Source of the DNA: Pseudoalteromonas luteoviolacea DSM 6061
GTDB lineage: Bacteria > Pseudomonadota > Gammaproteobacteria > Enterobacterales > Alteromonadaceae
Direction: 5' to 3'
DNA length: 48,544 nucleotides
NCBI RefSeq assembly: GCF_001625655.1
Contig: NZ_AUYB01000120.1
Location: 1-48,544, forward strand
Part shown: one piece after another, positions 35,759 through 43,863 of the stretch
Position numbering within the stretch: the stretch's first letter is position 1
Layout: each line of letters begins with the position of its first letter
Position numbers and translations under genes: made by a program
Notes under the pieces: model-generated
Databases searched by the model: none
Seen by the model: only the letters and a program-made list of their open reading frames with translations
Told to the model about the DNA's origin: nothing

Positions 35759-36448
35759 TCATGACTTAGAAAGCATGTATCCTTTATTGCGTACCGTAAC
35801 AATGATCGAATCTCCAATAGGAGTGTTCGATAGTTTCTTTCTCAAGCCTGAAATACGCATATCAATGGAACGGTCATATGCATCGCTTTCTATACCGCGT
35901 GATACTCGAGAACACTCATCTCTAGAAACGGCAGTTCCAGCACTTTGAGCTAGTAATAGTAAGATATCAAATTCTGCGGTAGTCAGGTTTAATGCTTCTC
36001 CTGAAGCAAGTTGCACAGTACGTTTTGTCGGGTAAATATGCAGGCCACTAATGACTAAATGTTCTGCAGATGTTTGTTCTATTGGTGTTAATCTGCGAAA
36101 AATAGACTCAACCCTAGCAATCAAAACATGGGGTTTCAGTGGTTTTAACACGTAATCGTCTGCACCTGCTTTTAGTAAAGCGACTTCAGAGATTTCGTTG
36201 TCCTGGCCTGTTAAAACTAATACAGCTCCTGTATAAAAGGCTCTGATTTCTTTACATATTTGAAGCCCCGATTTGCCAGGTAACATTAAATCTAGCAAGA
36301 CTAACTCTGGGTTTAAAGCTTGCACCATTTCGATTGCCTTGTCGCCGTCTGAACAAATGGCGCATCGATAACCTTCTGATTCAAACAACATAGATGTCAA
36401 TTCTGCCATTTCTTTATCATCTTCAACTATCAAAATGGACTTAGTCAT
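35759..36448 (-). CDS. OmpR-family response regulator
   Basis: 229 residues from the ATG at 36446-36448, chosen because it yields MTKSILIVEDD and follows GAGGT; a longer reading adds 19 residues. Receiver with Asp53 (LLDLMLPGKSG), Thr in LTGQD and Lys in VLKPLKP; winged-helix effector domain ending IIVTVRNKGYMLSKS. Partner of the kinase 80 bp downstream. The sequence gives no direct clue to the regulon; the divergent neighbour is a methionine sulfoxide reductase-like gene. Confidence 0.93.
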   Translation of the reverse strand: MTKSILIVEDDKEMAELTSMLFESEGYRCAICSDGDKAIEMVQALNPELVLLDLMLPGKSGLQICKEIRAFYTGAVLVLTGQDNEISEVALLKAGADDYVLKPLKPHVLIARVESIFRRLTPIEQTSAEHLVISGLHIYPTKRTVQLASGEALNLTTAEFDILLLLAQSAGTAVSRDECSRVSRGIESDAYDRSIDMRISGLRKKLSNTPIGDSIIVTVRNKGYMLSKS

Positions 36449-36630
36449 AGTTACCTCTAAAATTTCATGATGTTGGGTGAACGGGATAAGACCTTTGTAT
36501 GGCATGATAGTTCAAATGATAAAAGAAAGCAGCATTTGACATGAGCCAGTTCTATTTCGCGAAGTTATATCTTTGTGGTACTTTACAAAAGCACATAATC
36601 TGAATACTCCATGGGTTTTGAGGTGTCCGT

Positions 36631-37143
36631 ATGGTTAACAAACTTGGGCTTGGGGGCAGTTGCTACTGGTGCACAGAAGCAATATTTAGTTCTTTAAAGG
36701 GAGTGTATCATGTTACACAAGGGTGGGTTAGTAGTTATCAAGATCAAAACTGGTTTTCAGAGGGGATCATTTTAGAATTTGATAGTTCATTAATCTCTTT
36801 ATGTGAACTTATTGAAATTCATCTTCATACACACAGTGCTACTTCAAATCACAGCCGCAGAAATAAATATCGTAGCGCAATTTATTGTTTTGATGACGTG
36901 CAAAGAGAGTCTGCAATTGAGTGTTTAAATAAACTACAGAAAAGTTTTGACAAACAGGTTATTACTCAGGCAATCATGTTCAATGAATTTAATGCATCAC
37001 CCGAGCATTATCAAAACTACTTTTATACAGATCCTAATAGACCATTTTGTAAGAACGTCATCACACCAAAGTTAAAATCATTACTCTATAAATTTGGAGA
37101 TAAAGTAGTGGAGGAGCAAGTTATTAAAGCAACTGGTATCTGA
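36631..37143 (+). CDS. Divergent peptide methionine sulfoxide reductase A-like protein
   Basis: 170 residues. The active-site motif is GGSCYWCTEAIF, corresponding to GCFW of MsrA with the catalytic Cys11 and a second Cys14. SEGIILEFD aligns with the HAEVV region and keeps the catalytic Glu, NKYRSAIY matches QYRSAIF, and FCKNVITPKL matches the C-terminal YC..VIxPKL. Two deviations stand out: the loop between GY and HAE is shortened, and the conserved HDPT reads HSAT, replacing the Asp. Activity on Met-S-sulfoxide is plausible but not assured. Cytosolic (no signal peptide). GAGGTG precedes the ATG. Confidence 0.8.
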   Translation: MVNKLGLGGSCYWCTEAIFSSLKGVYHVTQGWVSSYQDQNWFSEGIILEFDSSLISLCELIEIHLHTHSATSNHSRRNKYRSAIYCFDDVQRESAIECLNKLQKSFDKQVITQAIMFNEFNASPEHYQNYFYTDPNRPFCKNVITPKLKSLLYKFGDKVVEEQVIKATGI

Positions 37144-37390
37144 TTATGACAGGTGTTTCATTTTGAGTAATACTTCTGAATTTTATCTCCAAGTTGCAAA
37201 TCATTCTATTTAATGAAATGAATAAATATATAAACTCGAAAATTTCTCTATAACCATTCTTTTTAAAAGATTGATGTGTTCAATGCTTATACATTTAAGA
37301 ATTGGTTATTGAATTATGTTAAATTCCGCTCTTGTAAACTTTCGTTAAAGCCCAGCTCACAAAAAGCGGGGCTAAGAGGCATGCTAATTT

Positions 37391-37732
37391 CTAACCATGG
37401 TTTTCATGGAAATGGTCACCGTGTTGATGATGCCAATGTCCGTCATGATTGTACTCAACTCGTCCATGTTCAACACGCTGCTTGTGACCACAGTCTAATC
37501 CATGGCCATGTTTATGCTTGTTGTGAACCTTAACTTTTGCTTCATGTGTATCGCCAGCATGACTATGGTGATCGTGTCCGTTATGGTTATAGTCGAAATG
37601 GTCTTTGTGCCATTCTGCTGCGTGACCACAATTATAACCATGACTATGAGCATGTTCGTCATGAGACTTATGTTCAGAGGCTATGGCTGAACACGTAACA
37701 CCAATTGATAGTGCGAATATAATTTCCTTCAT
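37391..37732 (-). CDS. Exported His-rich repeat protein, probable metal binder
   Basis: 113 residues from the ATG at 37730-37732 (AGGA upstream). Signal peptide MKEIIFALSIGVTCSAIASE, then a mature part that is about one third His. Two copies of a unit built as HGxxCGHxxxxHxxHxxYxHxGHxHHxH: the first around NCGHAAEWHKDHFDYNHNGH, the second around LDCGHKQRVEHGRVEYNHDG. The same unit occurs twice in the cytosolic protein at 40460-40795. One Cys per unit plus many His suggest binding or buffering of zinc, copper or nickel in the periplasm. No Zur-like palindrome was found upstream. Function inferred from composition. Confidence 0.8.
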   Translation of the reverse strand: MKEIIFALSIGVTCSAIASEHKSHDEHAHSHGYNCGHAAEWHKDHFDYNHNGHDHHSHAGDTHEAKVKVHNKHKHGHGLDCGHKQRVEHGRVEYNHDGHWHHQHGDHFHENHG

Positions 37733-37942
37733 AGAGATTTCCTGATTGTGAGTAATCGACAAAACTATAGTCAAAGCTCTTTTTTATACAACTCATGAGC
37801 TTAATTGCGATATTTACAAGGTAATTAATGGTTTACAGCGCAATACAGTTTTTTGTCGCTAAGAGCGGAATCATTGACCTTGATCTTAATTTCACTGCTA
37901 ATATTTTATATTGTTAGTGGAGGCTTTTAAGGAATAAAATGA

Positions 37943-39739
37943 ATGCGCAGTGAGTTTGGAGCAGAGCAAAGCAAGCTAAAGTTGAACTTTTTGTTAGTTA
38001 TCTTAACAGGAGCAAGCTTAACTTTGGTTTCATGGTTTTTTTATCATCAAGTTGAAAAACAATGGAATTTTTACTCCACAAACATTAAAAAGGTGTACTT
38101 GTTACACGACGATTTGGTACAGCACTTGGGTTATGGCGGCTTTATTCATGATTTTAAAAACCTAGTGCTTAGAAAAGATGCAAACCGTTATGAGCCAAAG
38201 CTAAGGAAATCCCTTGCGGAAATCCATGAAATATTATTTCAGTTAGAGTCTTATGAGCAGTACAGTGATGAATCTATTACAACTATAAAAAGTGTTATCA
38301 ATGAATACGAGATAAACCTAGAAACTGCGCTGTCGCTAATCAAAAACAATGCCTCAAGTGAAGAAATTGATAGCTCTGTAAAAGTAGATGATTCGCAAGC
38401 ATTACGCGCGTTGGCAAAGTTTCATGTTGGAAGCGAACTCAGACTAAATGAAGAAAGAGCAATTGTCGATCGCAATTTTCTTATTGCAAACACCATACAT
38501 TTTGCGAGTGTTCTAGTATTTATTGGTGTTCTAATTTTGTATTTTTACAAGCTCAATACATCTATTCGAAAAGAGCACCAGTTAACGCTAAAAGCACTCG
38601 AAGGGTCACGTGTTAAGTCAGAGTTTTTAGCCAATATGAGTCACGAAATTAGAACGCCATTAAATGGCGTAATGGGGTCTCTACAAGTTCTTCAGTCTAA
38701 CTTAACAAAACCAAGTAATTTAGATACAGCTGCCACAGCCTTATTTTCGTGTCGTAGCTTATTAAAAATTATCAATGACATCCTAGACTTCTCAAAAATT
38801 GAAGCGGATGAAATGTCTATTGAGCAAATAGACTTTTCATTGTTCAAAATAGTAGAGTCAGTTCAACATGATTTTCGTTCAGATATCGAAGATAAATCTA
38901 TTTATTTAAAAATAAATATCGAAGCAAGCGTAACAGAAGGTTGGGAAGGAGATCCTGTGAGGCTTCGCCAGATATTGCTTAACCTTGTTTCCAATGCTGT
39001 CAAATTCACTGATACAGGGGGTGTAACACTGAATGTCTCTAAGACTGGTGTTAACGACTTACAAGGTCTTGTGTTTGAGGTGGTGGATACAGGTATTGGT
39101 ATGTCTGAGCAAGCACAATCTCGACTATTCGAACGATTCATACAAGCAGACAATTCTATTACGAGAAAGTTTGGAGGCACGGGTTTAGGGCTGGCAATCA
39201 CTCAAAAGCTGATTAAATTGATGAATGGAGTAATTGAAGTAAAAAGCATGGAAGGACAAGGAAGTACGTTTTATGTTTTTTTACCTATGGAAGCGTCTTC
39301 AGTGAAAAGCTTTGATATGCAACCGGGCCAAGCGTCAAATCCTAACCTTAGTAAAATCAGTATTTTGGTTGCCGAGGATGATAAAATAAACACCAAAGTG
39401 ATTGATGCGATTCTTTCGAAAACAAGTGCAGAGTTGTTTTTCGCTTCTAATGGAGTAGAAGCCGTAGATTTATATAGGAAAAAATCGCCAGACCTAATTT
39501 TAATGGATATTCAAATGCCTGAAATGGGCGGGGTAGAGGCCTGTGAGTTGATAAGGCTGCAGGATAATGAGATTCCTATTGTTGCCCTAACAGCTAATGT
39601 TTTAAAAGAGGATATTGAAAAGTATCACAAAGCTGGGTTTACATTCCATGTAGGAAAACCAATCGACAAAAATATTTTATATACAACAATTGTAAAGTGT
39701 TTACATAAACAAATTGAAGCTTTAAATGACCAACTCTAG
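37943..39739 (+). CDS. Hybrid histidine kinase with C-terminal receiver
   Basis: 598 residues. Membrane helices at about 14-34 and 181-202 enclose an all-helical periplasmic sensor of about 145 residues. HisKA box SEFLANMSHEIRTPLNGVMGS with His234, ATPase domain with LLNLVSNAVKFTDTG, EVVDTGIGMSEQ and FGGTGLGLAITQKL, then a receiver (ISILVAEDDKINTKV, phosphoacceptor in LILMDIQMPEMGG, HVGKPID). No Hpt domain or output domain follows, so a separate phosphotransfer partner is needed. It lies between the two His-rich repeat proteins. An ATG four bases upstream is out of frame and quickly stops, so the ATG at 37943 is the start. Confidence 0.93.
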   Translation: MRSEFGAEQSKLKLNFLLVILTGASLTLVSWFFYHQVEKQWNFYSTNIKKVYLLHDDLVQHLGYGGFIHDFKNLVLRKDANRYEPKLRKSLAEIHEILFQLESYEQYSDESITTIKSVINEYEINLETALSLIKNNASSEEIDSSVKVDDSQALRALAKFHVGSELRLNEERAIVDRNFLIANTIHFASVLVFIGVLILYFYKLNTSIRKEHQLTLKALEGSRVKSEFLANMSHEIRTPLNGVMGSLQVLQSNLTKPSNLDTAATALFSCRSLLKIINDILDFSKIEADEMSIEQIDFSLFKIVESVQHDFRSDIEDKSIYLKINIEASVTEGWEGDPVRLRQILLNLVSNAVKFTDTGGVTLNVSKTGVNDLQGLVFEVVDTGIGMSEQAQSRLFERFIQADNSITRKFGGTGLGLAITQKLIKLMNGVIEVKSMEGQGSTFYVFLPMEASSVKSFDMQPGQASNPNLSKISILVAEDDKINTKVIDAILSKTSAELFFASNGVEAVDLYRKKSPDLILMDIQMPEMGGVEACELIRLQDNEIPIVALTANVLKEDIEKYHKAGFTFHVGKPIDKNILYTTIVKCLHKQIEALNDQL

Positions 39740-39903
39740 TGTATTGCGTAGCAACCAACAGGCGAAGTCTTTAAGCAGCTCTTTTTCAGCATACACAACT
39801 TAAGGTAATTTAGTTTTTTAGGTTGTCACTTTGCTACTTTTATTGCTAAACCTACATTTATAAGTTAAAGCTTCACACAACAAATAACTGGAGGGAACCG
39901 ACA

Positions 39904-40371
39904 ATGGCAATTAAAGCTTCCACAACTGCACAAGACGCATACATTGAACTTTTTGATGTGAGCCTTCCCGAAATGGACCATAACCTGGCACATGAATTAT
40001 TAGTTTCAAAGCTTAATGGAGTCGCGTTAAATCTTTGGTCAGTTCCCACTGAAAAGCATTGCATTCGTGATACCTTAGTGTTTGAGGTGTCCAAGGCTCT
40101 GATGGAAACTAAAAAGTATTTTCGTTCTTTGGAGTCCAATGCACCAAGAGATCATGAAGCTGAAGGCAAGTTAGTTATGCTGTGGGGGTTGGCTGCAATA
40201 CCAATAAAATATATGGACTCTGATTTAGCCATTTTACTAACTGAAAGGGCTGAAAGCTGGCTACACCCAGAAGGGTGGACAAATGAGGAAATTATTGAGT
40301 TTGGTAATAAACTCCAAATAGTGTCTAGGACATTTATGCGGTTATCCTTCCCAGTATCTGTGTGGCATTAA
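39904..40371 (+). CDS. Small soluble protein of unknown function
   Basis: 155 residues with a good ribosome-binding site (GGAGGG about eight bases upstream). Predominantly helical by eye, acidic, no signal peptide or membrane segment. Notable stretches are LFDVSLPEMDHNLAHELLVSKL, LWSVPTEKHCIRDTLVFEVSKAL and WLHPEGWTNEEIIEFGNKL. I do not recognise a family. It sits 165 bp after the hybrid kinase and 88 bp before the cytosolic His-rich protein, both on the same strand, so co-transcription is possible. Confidence 0.75.
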   Translation: MAIKASTTAQDAYIELFDVSLPEMDHNLAHELLVSKLNGVALNLWSVPTEKHCIRDTLVFEVSKALMETKKYFRSLESNAPRDHEAEGKLVMLWGLAAIPIKYMDSDLAILLTERAESWLHPEGWTNEEIIEFGNKLQIVSRTFMRLSFPVSVWH

Positions 40372-40459
40372 GTTTTAAAAATAGCGCTTTATAGCCCGTT
40401 TGAAATGCTTATGTTCTAAGCTAACTTTAAGGAAGGTTTATAAAAGAAGGAATATTTGC

Positions 40460-40795
40460 ATGTCATGCTCACAGTCACACAAACATTCTGGTCATGTACA
40501 TGGCCCCAATTGCGGACACACTGCCGTACGACATAAAGGCCATATTGACTATTTGGTCGATGGCAAATTACACCATCCACATGGTGATCATTGCGATGAA
40601 CATATATTTGAGGTATCTGACTCAAATCCACAACAGTGCAATAAAGCACATTTAGGAAATGGACATGTTCATGGTCCAGGCTGCGGTCATGAGGCAATTC
40701 AGCATGGCGATCATATAGATTATATTGTTGATGGAAGGCTAGAACACCAACACGGTAACCATTGTGATGATCATGGACCTATAGAGCTTGTATAG
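40460..40795 (+). CDS. Cytosolic His/Cys-rich two-repeat protein, probable zinc/metal binder
   Basis: 111 residues from the ATG at 40460, preceded by AAGGA; a longer in-frame reading upstream lacks a ribosome-binding site. Two nearly identical units: GHVHGPNCGHTAVRHKGHIDY-LVDGKLHHPHGDHCDEH and GHVHGPGCGHEAIQHGDHIDY-IVDGRLEHQHGNHCDDH, each with two Cys and about ten His, joined by a short linker. Both units match the consensus of the exported protein at 37391-37732 with extra HCD(E/D)H ends. No signal peptide, so a cytoplasmic metal store, chaperone or sensor is likely. I know of similar small proteins near cation transporters; a defined function is not established to my knowledge. Confidence 0.82.
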   Translation: MSCSQSHKHSGHVHGPNCGHTAVRHKGHIDYLVDGKLHHPHGDHCDEHIFEVSDSNPQQCNKAHLGNGHVHGPGCGHEAIQHGDHIDYIVDGRLEHQHGNHCDDHGPIELV

Positions 40796-40804
40796 CTAAT
40801 CGTT

Positions 40805-40850
40805 AGCCCAGGTTAAGGGTGAGAATTTAAGGGCTTTTCTTTCCTGGGCT
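40805..40850. terminator. Possible shared hairpin between convergent genes
   Basis: AGCCCAGG (40805-40812) pairs with CCTGGGCT (40843-40850). The loop is long (30 bases) and the U-run poor, but the position between convergent stop codons fits. Confidence 0.4.
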
Positions 40851-40862
40851 TGAACGATTCAC

Positions 40863-41105
40863 TTATTCACCAAATAAGCTTTTGTATACTGTGCGTACTA
40901 TCTTGTTTTGTTTAGCAATATGCTTGGTTAAGTATATTGCGCATTGTGTTAAAACAACTGAAAACAACAGTGCACTAACCTCAAGTATGTTAAAGGGTGA
41001 AAATGCCATTACGAGTGCTGTATTTAACCATGTTGCAAGTGTTAGTAACCAAATTAAAAGTAGAGCTTTTTCATTAAGATGTATGTTTTTAATGCGCGTA
41101 TTCAT
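40863..41105 (-). CDS. Small two-helix membrane protein, paralogue of its neighbour
   Basis: 80 residues with AAGGA upstream of the ATG. Hydrophobic helices at about 14-33 and 41-60 and a basic cytoplasmic tail (HIAKQNKIVRTVYKSLFG). The layout and several positions (LLxxWLL...W, a basic N-terminus, a Lys-rich end with LxG) parallel the 90-residue protein encoded immediately upstream, suggesting tandem duplication. Second gene of a two-gene unit, 26 bp after the first, divergent from an ECF sigma factor. Confidence 0.65.
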   Translation of the reverse strand: MNTRIKNIHLNEKALLLIWLLTLATWLNTALVMAFSPFNILEVSALLFSVVLTQCAIYLTKHIAKQNKIVRTVYKSLFGE

Positions 41106-41131
41106 TACTTTTTCCTTTTTGATACAGTAGT

Positions 41132-41404
41132 CTAAGCAGACTTGTAACCTGTTAATTTTCTTTTTATTGCACTGATCACCGCTTTTCTACTTTCAACAAC
41201 TGCAACACCAGTTACGGCGGCGGTACTCCATATTGCTCCTTCTGTGAATAAAGCTGTGATTGTAGCGGCTGCGACTTGAATGCTTTTTTCTTCAACGACA
41301 AAAAGAACACCAAATAATGCTATCCAACTTACAGCAACTAGTGACCAAACAGTGGTTAACACTCGCTTTTTATTGAGTTTTTTTAATTGATCTAAAATTG
41401 ACAT
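41132..41404 (-). CDS. Small two-helix membrane protein next to an ECF sigma factor
   Basis: 90 residues; AGGAGAAG upstream of the ATG. Lys-rich N-terminus (QLKKLNKKR), helices at about 16-36 and 44-70 and a basic C-terminus (SRKAVISAIKRKLTG). Resembles the downstream 80-residue protein in layout. First gene of the pair; its promoter lies in the 220-bp AT-rich region shared with the divergent sigma factor gene, so it could be a target of that sigma factor. No family recognised. Confidence 0.65.
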   Translation of the reverse strand: MSILDQLKKLNKKRVLTTVWSLVAVSWIALFGVLFVVEEKSIQVAAATITALFTEGAIWSTAAVTGVAVVESRKAVISAIKRKLTGYKSA

Positions 41405-41623
41405 GCTTTTCTTCTCCTATACATTTAAAACTTTATGAGCTTGTTCTGATTAGTCGGCGAAGTTCGCTAGGTATTACAACTTTTTTGTATTTTTTGCATA
41501 TTTCTTTAAATATTTTAAAAAAGCATATATAAATCAGTTGGATAAATTTTTTTCAAAAAAATATGTAATGGAACAAACAAGTTCAACGACTAAATAAGAA
41601 AAATAAATCGGAGGCAGGTATCG

Positions 41624-42127
41624 TTGGTAACGCTCACCAAGGACTCAAACAAAGAAAAAATTATTGCACAGTATTGGCCGCAAATAAGCCGAGCAGCTTC
41701 TGGTTATGAAAACCGTCCGGCTTTGTCGGATGAATTAGCGCAGGAGATGGCATTGTCAGTTTGGCGTTCACTTGATGGATTTAGCGAACAATGCTCTCTC
41801 AATACTTATATATATCGGGTAATACACAATACGGCAATTGACCATATTAGACGCCACAGCCGGTTGTCTGAAGACGAATTAGATGGGGCTACTTTATGTG
41901 AGCGAGTATCACCTGAAGCAAGCGCATTACAGGCACAAAGGCAAAAACAATTATTAATCGCGATTAATAAACTTCCGCTGAGCTTGAGGCAAGTTATGTT
42001 GTTAAAATTAGAAGATTTGAATAATGTGGAAATCAGCGATGTACTAGGTATTAGTGATACCAATGTCGGGATAAGATTACATAGAGCTAAAGAGCAGCTT
42101 TCAAAGCTATTAAAAGGGTTAAATTAA
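41624..42127 (+). CDS. ECF-type RNA polymerase sigma factor
   Basis: 167 residues. Region 2: LSDELAQEMALSVWRSLDGF then LNTYIYRVIHNTAIDHIRRH, which binds core enzyme and the -10 element. Region 4: KLPLSLRQVMLLKLEDLNNVEISDVLGISDTNVGIRLHRAKEQL, a helix-turn-helix for the -35 element. No in-frame ATG lies near the start; the TTG at 41624 follows GGAGG by nine bases. The stop codon overlaps the next gene, whose membrane product may hold the sigma factor inactive. Promoter autoregulation from the shared upstream region is likely but not shown. Confidence 0.9.
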   Translation: MVTLTKDSNKEKIIAQYWPQISRAASGYENRPALSDELAQEMALSVWRSLDGFSEQCSLNTYIYRVIHNTAIDHIRRHSRLSEDELDGATLCERVSPEASALQAQRQKQLLIAINKLPLSLRQVMLLKLEDLNNVEISDVLGISDTNVGIRLHRAKEQLSKLLKGLN

Positions 42128-42684
42128 TGGACAATAATGAGTTTGAACAGCTGTCATCACTGTGGCAATCTTCTGAAGACAAATCGTTGCCCCATATGGA
42201 GAAACTACTAAAGCGCCACAAAAGACAGAGCTTTATTTTGAAGTTAAACATTTTGATTGAACTGTCGGCAATTTTAGCCGTGAGTTACCTACTTTTACTT
42301 TCTTTTCTCGAGAACATGCCTTTAATCAAACAAGCTTGGATTGGATTTGCAACCTTATGGGGGATCTCGTTATTTATACTGATGAGTAAAAGTCGTCTAA
42401 GCAGCTTAAAACACCTAAAAAGCGCCCAGTTGAGTACGTCATTAGAGGCGCATATAAAGCTTATCAAAAATGAAATATTTAGATGGGAACTCAGTATTAA
42501 GGCAACCTGGATATTTGCTGTGGCTTTTGGCGCTTTTATTGGCAGTGAATGTTATTTTTCAACATGTGCTAACAATGACTTATTACACATTGGTTTGTCA
42601 TTTATTGTGTTACTTGTGGCCCAAGTTTTCTTTGTGAGAAAAGGCAAAACAGCTCAGAAGGTATTAAGAACATTAACGGATTAA
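42127..42684 (+). CDS. Membrane protein coupled to the ECF sigma factor (putative anti-sigma)
   Basis: 185 residues. A cytosolic N-terminal part of about 38 residues (EFEQLSSLWQSSEDKSLPHMEKLLKRHKRQ) precedes about four hydrophobic helices (about 40-60, 68-86, 125-145, 150-170). Its ATG overlaps the sigma factor stop codon (TAATG), so the two are translated together. It lacks the HxxxCxxC zinc anti-sigma motif. Partnership is inferred from position; the short N-terminal domain would be the sigma-binding part. Confidence 0.7.
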   Translation: MDNNEFEQLSSLWQSSEDKSLPHMEKLLKRHKRQSFILKLNILIELSAILAVSYLLLLSFLENMPLIKQAWIGFATLWGISLFILMSKSRLSSLKHLKSAQLSTSLEAHIKLIKNEIFRWELSIKATWIFAVAFGAFIGSECYFSTCANNDLLHIGLSFIVLLVAQVFFVRKGKTAQKVLRTLTD

Positions 42685-42840
42685 ACTCATGATAATAAAA
42701 GAGCGCTTTTCTAAGGCGATTTTAGAAGTCAAAGTGATGCAGATGGTGGGAACACACAGAACATTGAACTCACTGGTTCCAATCTCTAAGGGGTTCAACA
42801 GGGAGCTTTGAAGCTTCCTGCCGTACCTCGGATACCGCCA

Positions 42841-43056
42841 TTAAAACAAGAATGAACCCAGTTTAAAGACTTGTATTACTGCCACGATTGAACCACACGT
42901 TAGCAGCATTCCACCTCTTTTATGCAGTTTTTCTGCATTTTTTGCAGGTGTATCCATTTTCGTAGCTCTTAATATTTTGCCTTGAAATACCATTCCAAGT
43001 GACACTAACAATAACAATAGTGTTATCGTTAAATCTGTCATTGCTTCTGGCGTCAT
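42841..43056 (-). CDS. Small membrane protein of unknown function
   Basis: 71 residues from the ATG at 43054-43056, chosen because GGAGAAG lies five bases upstream; a GTG ten codons earlier is possible. Helices at about 7-24 and 48-68 with a Lys-rich loop between them (KILRATKMDTPAKNAEKLHKRGG), so both termini are likely periplasmic and the loop cytoplasmic. No family recognised. Isolated; an imperfect hairpin (CAGGGAGCTT-TG-AAGCTTCCTG) lies just beyond its stop at about 42798-42819 and may be its terminator. Confidence 0.6.
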   Translation of the reverse strand: MTPEAMTDLTITLLLLLVSLGMVFQGKILRATKMDTPAKNAEKLHKRGGMLLTCGSIVAVIQVFKLGSFLF

Positions 43057-43410
43057 GACTTCTCCAAATAATACAATTCTCGACACTCATTAATGGCCGG
43101 GTTACTTTGCAGACCGACCATAAATTAACGGACGATCGTAAACCAAATGGTCTATTAAATAAAGTAACTGCTATGATAAAAGCACAGTTATTACATAAAT
43201 ATACATTTCCATATAGGCCAAATTTTGAACGTCTTTAAACATCCGAGTACTGACCTTAGAAAGTGCTGTGTCATCTTTAAATTTTGAAGCTCAAAAGCTT
43301 TACACACAATAAAGCATTTGTCCCTTGATTTGTTGGGGGGGTATGATAAATTTGCCCGCAAAATGAATCGTATGGCGCAAATATATGGTGCCGAATACAT
43401 TGGAGATAAA
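43057..43410. other. Intergenic stretch with no recognised element
   Basis: AT-rich DNA between divergent small genes; promoters of both must lie here. Short open frames are without ribosome-binding sites or recognisable composition. Confidence 0.4.
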
Positions 43411-43755
43411 ATGAAACTATTTATGTACTTGCTTTTATTGTCTATCCCTCATTTTGCAATGAGTGCGATAGGCGATAAAGTGACAACACAATCTTTTGTT
43501 GTGAAAGAAGTTAGAGTACAACTTTACAATAATGATGCCTTCTATTACTTCGTGCCTCAGGGAAGTGACTGGTCTGCGCCGAACTGCCCCGCAGCAGCTT
43601 ATGCATATATCAAAGAGTCGCAAGCTGGTGCTGAAGCAATTCTCTCCGTTGCACTCACATCAAAAACTACCAATACACCAGTTCGTTTTACTGGCACATG
43701 TGGGGATATTAGCGGTAGCCCCGGCTACATAGGCATTACCGACATCATCATGTAA
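43411..43755 (+). CDS. Small secreted protein with a predicted disulphide
   Basis: 114 residues from the ATG at 43411, preceded by GGAG at six bases; an earlier in-frame start would bury the signal peptide MKLFMYLLLLSIPHFAMSA. The mature part (VVKEVRVQLYNNDAFYYFVPQGSDWSAPNCPAAAYAYI, ILSVALTSKTT, RFTGTCGDISG, YIGITDIIM) belongs to a small periplasmic family that I have seen in vibrios and pseudoalteromonads without a named function. Two Cys (in NCPA and GTCGD) probably pair. It precedes the double-glycine peptide gene by 108 bp on the same strand. Confidence 0.8.
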   Translation: MKLFMYLLLLSIPHFAMSAIGDKVTTQSFVVKEVRVQLYNNDAFYYFVPQGSDWSAPNCPAAAYAYIKESQAGAEAILSVALTSKTTNTPVRFTGTCGDISGSPGYIGITDIIM

Positions 43756-43798
43756 TCTCCAAAAGCGTCAATCAAGTAAAACGCTAATTGCATACAAT

Positions 43799-43814
43799 AT
43801 ATTGTTGACAATAT
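43799..43814. promoter_or_regulatory. Palindromic operator candidate at the peptide promoter
   Basis: ATATTGT-TG-ACAATAT is a 16-bp inverted repeat whose right half overlaps the predicted -35 element TTGACA (43805-43810). The position suits a repressor site. Confidence 0.45.
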
Positions 43815-43833
43815 TGAGTGGGTTGTTTAGTTT
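43805..43833 (+). promoter_or_regulatory. Predicted sigma-70 promoter of the double-glycine peptide gene
   Basis: Perfect -35 TTGACA (43805-43810), 17-base spacer, weak -10 TAGTTT (43828-43833), about 30 bases before the start codon; AAGGA ribosome-binding site follows. Confidence 0.5.
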
Positions 43834-43863
43834 CTAATCTCGAAACCTTAAAAGGAAATTATT

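Noticed and set aside
37276..37690. Plus-strand frames across the exported His-rich gene
   Set aside because: Antisense shadows of a gene with signal peptide and repeat structure.
37391..40795. Zur control of the His-rich proteins
   Set aside because: No GTTATAnTATAAC-like palindrome found upstream of either gene.
43318..43410. Upstream extension of the small secreted protein
   Set aside because: Would place 31 residues ahead of a clear signal peptide; GGAG-spaced ATG at 43411 is better.
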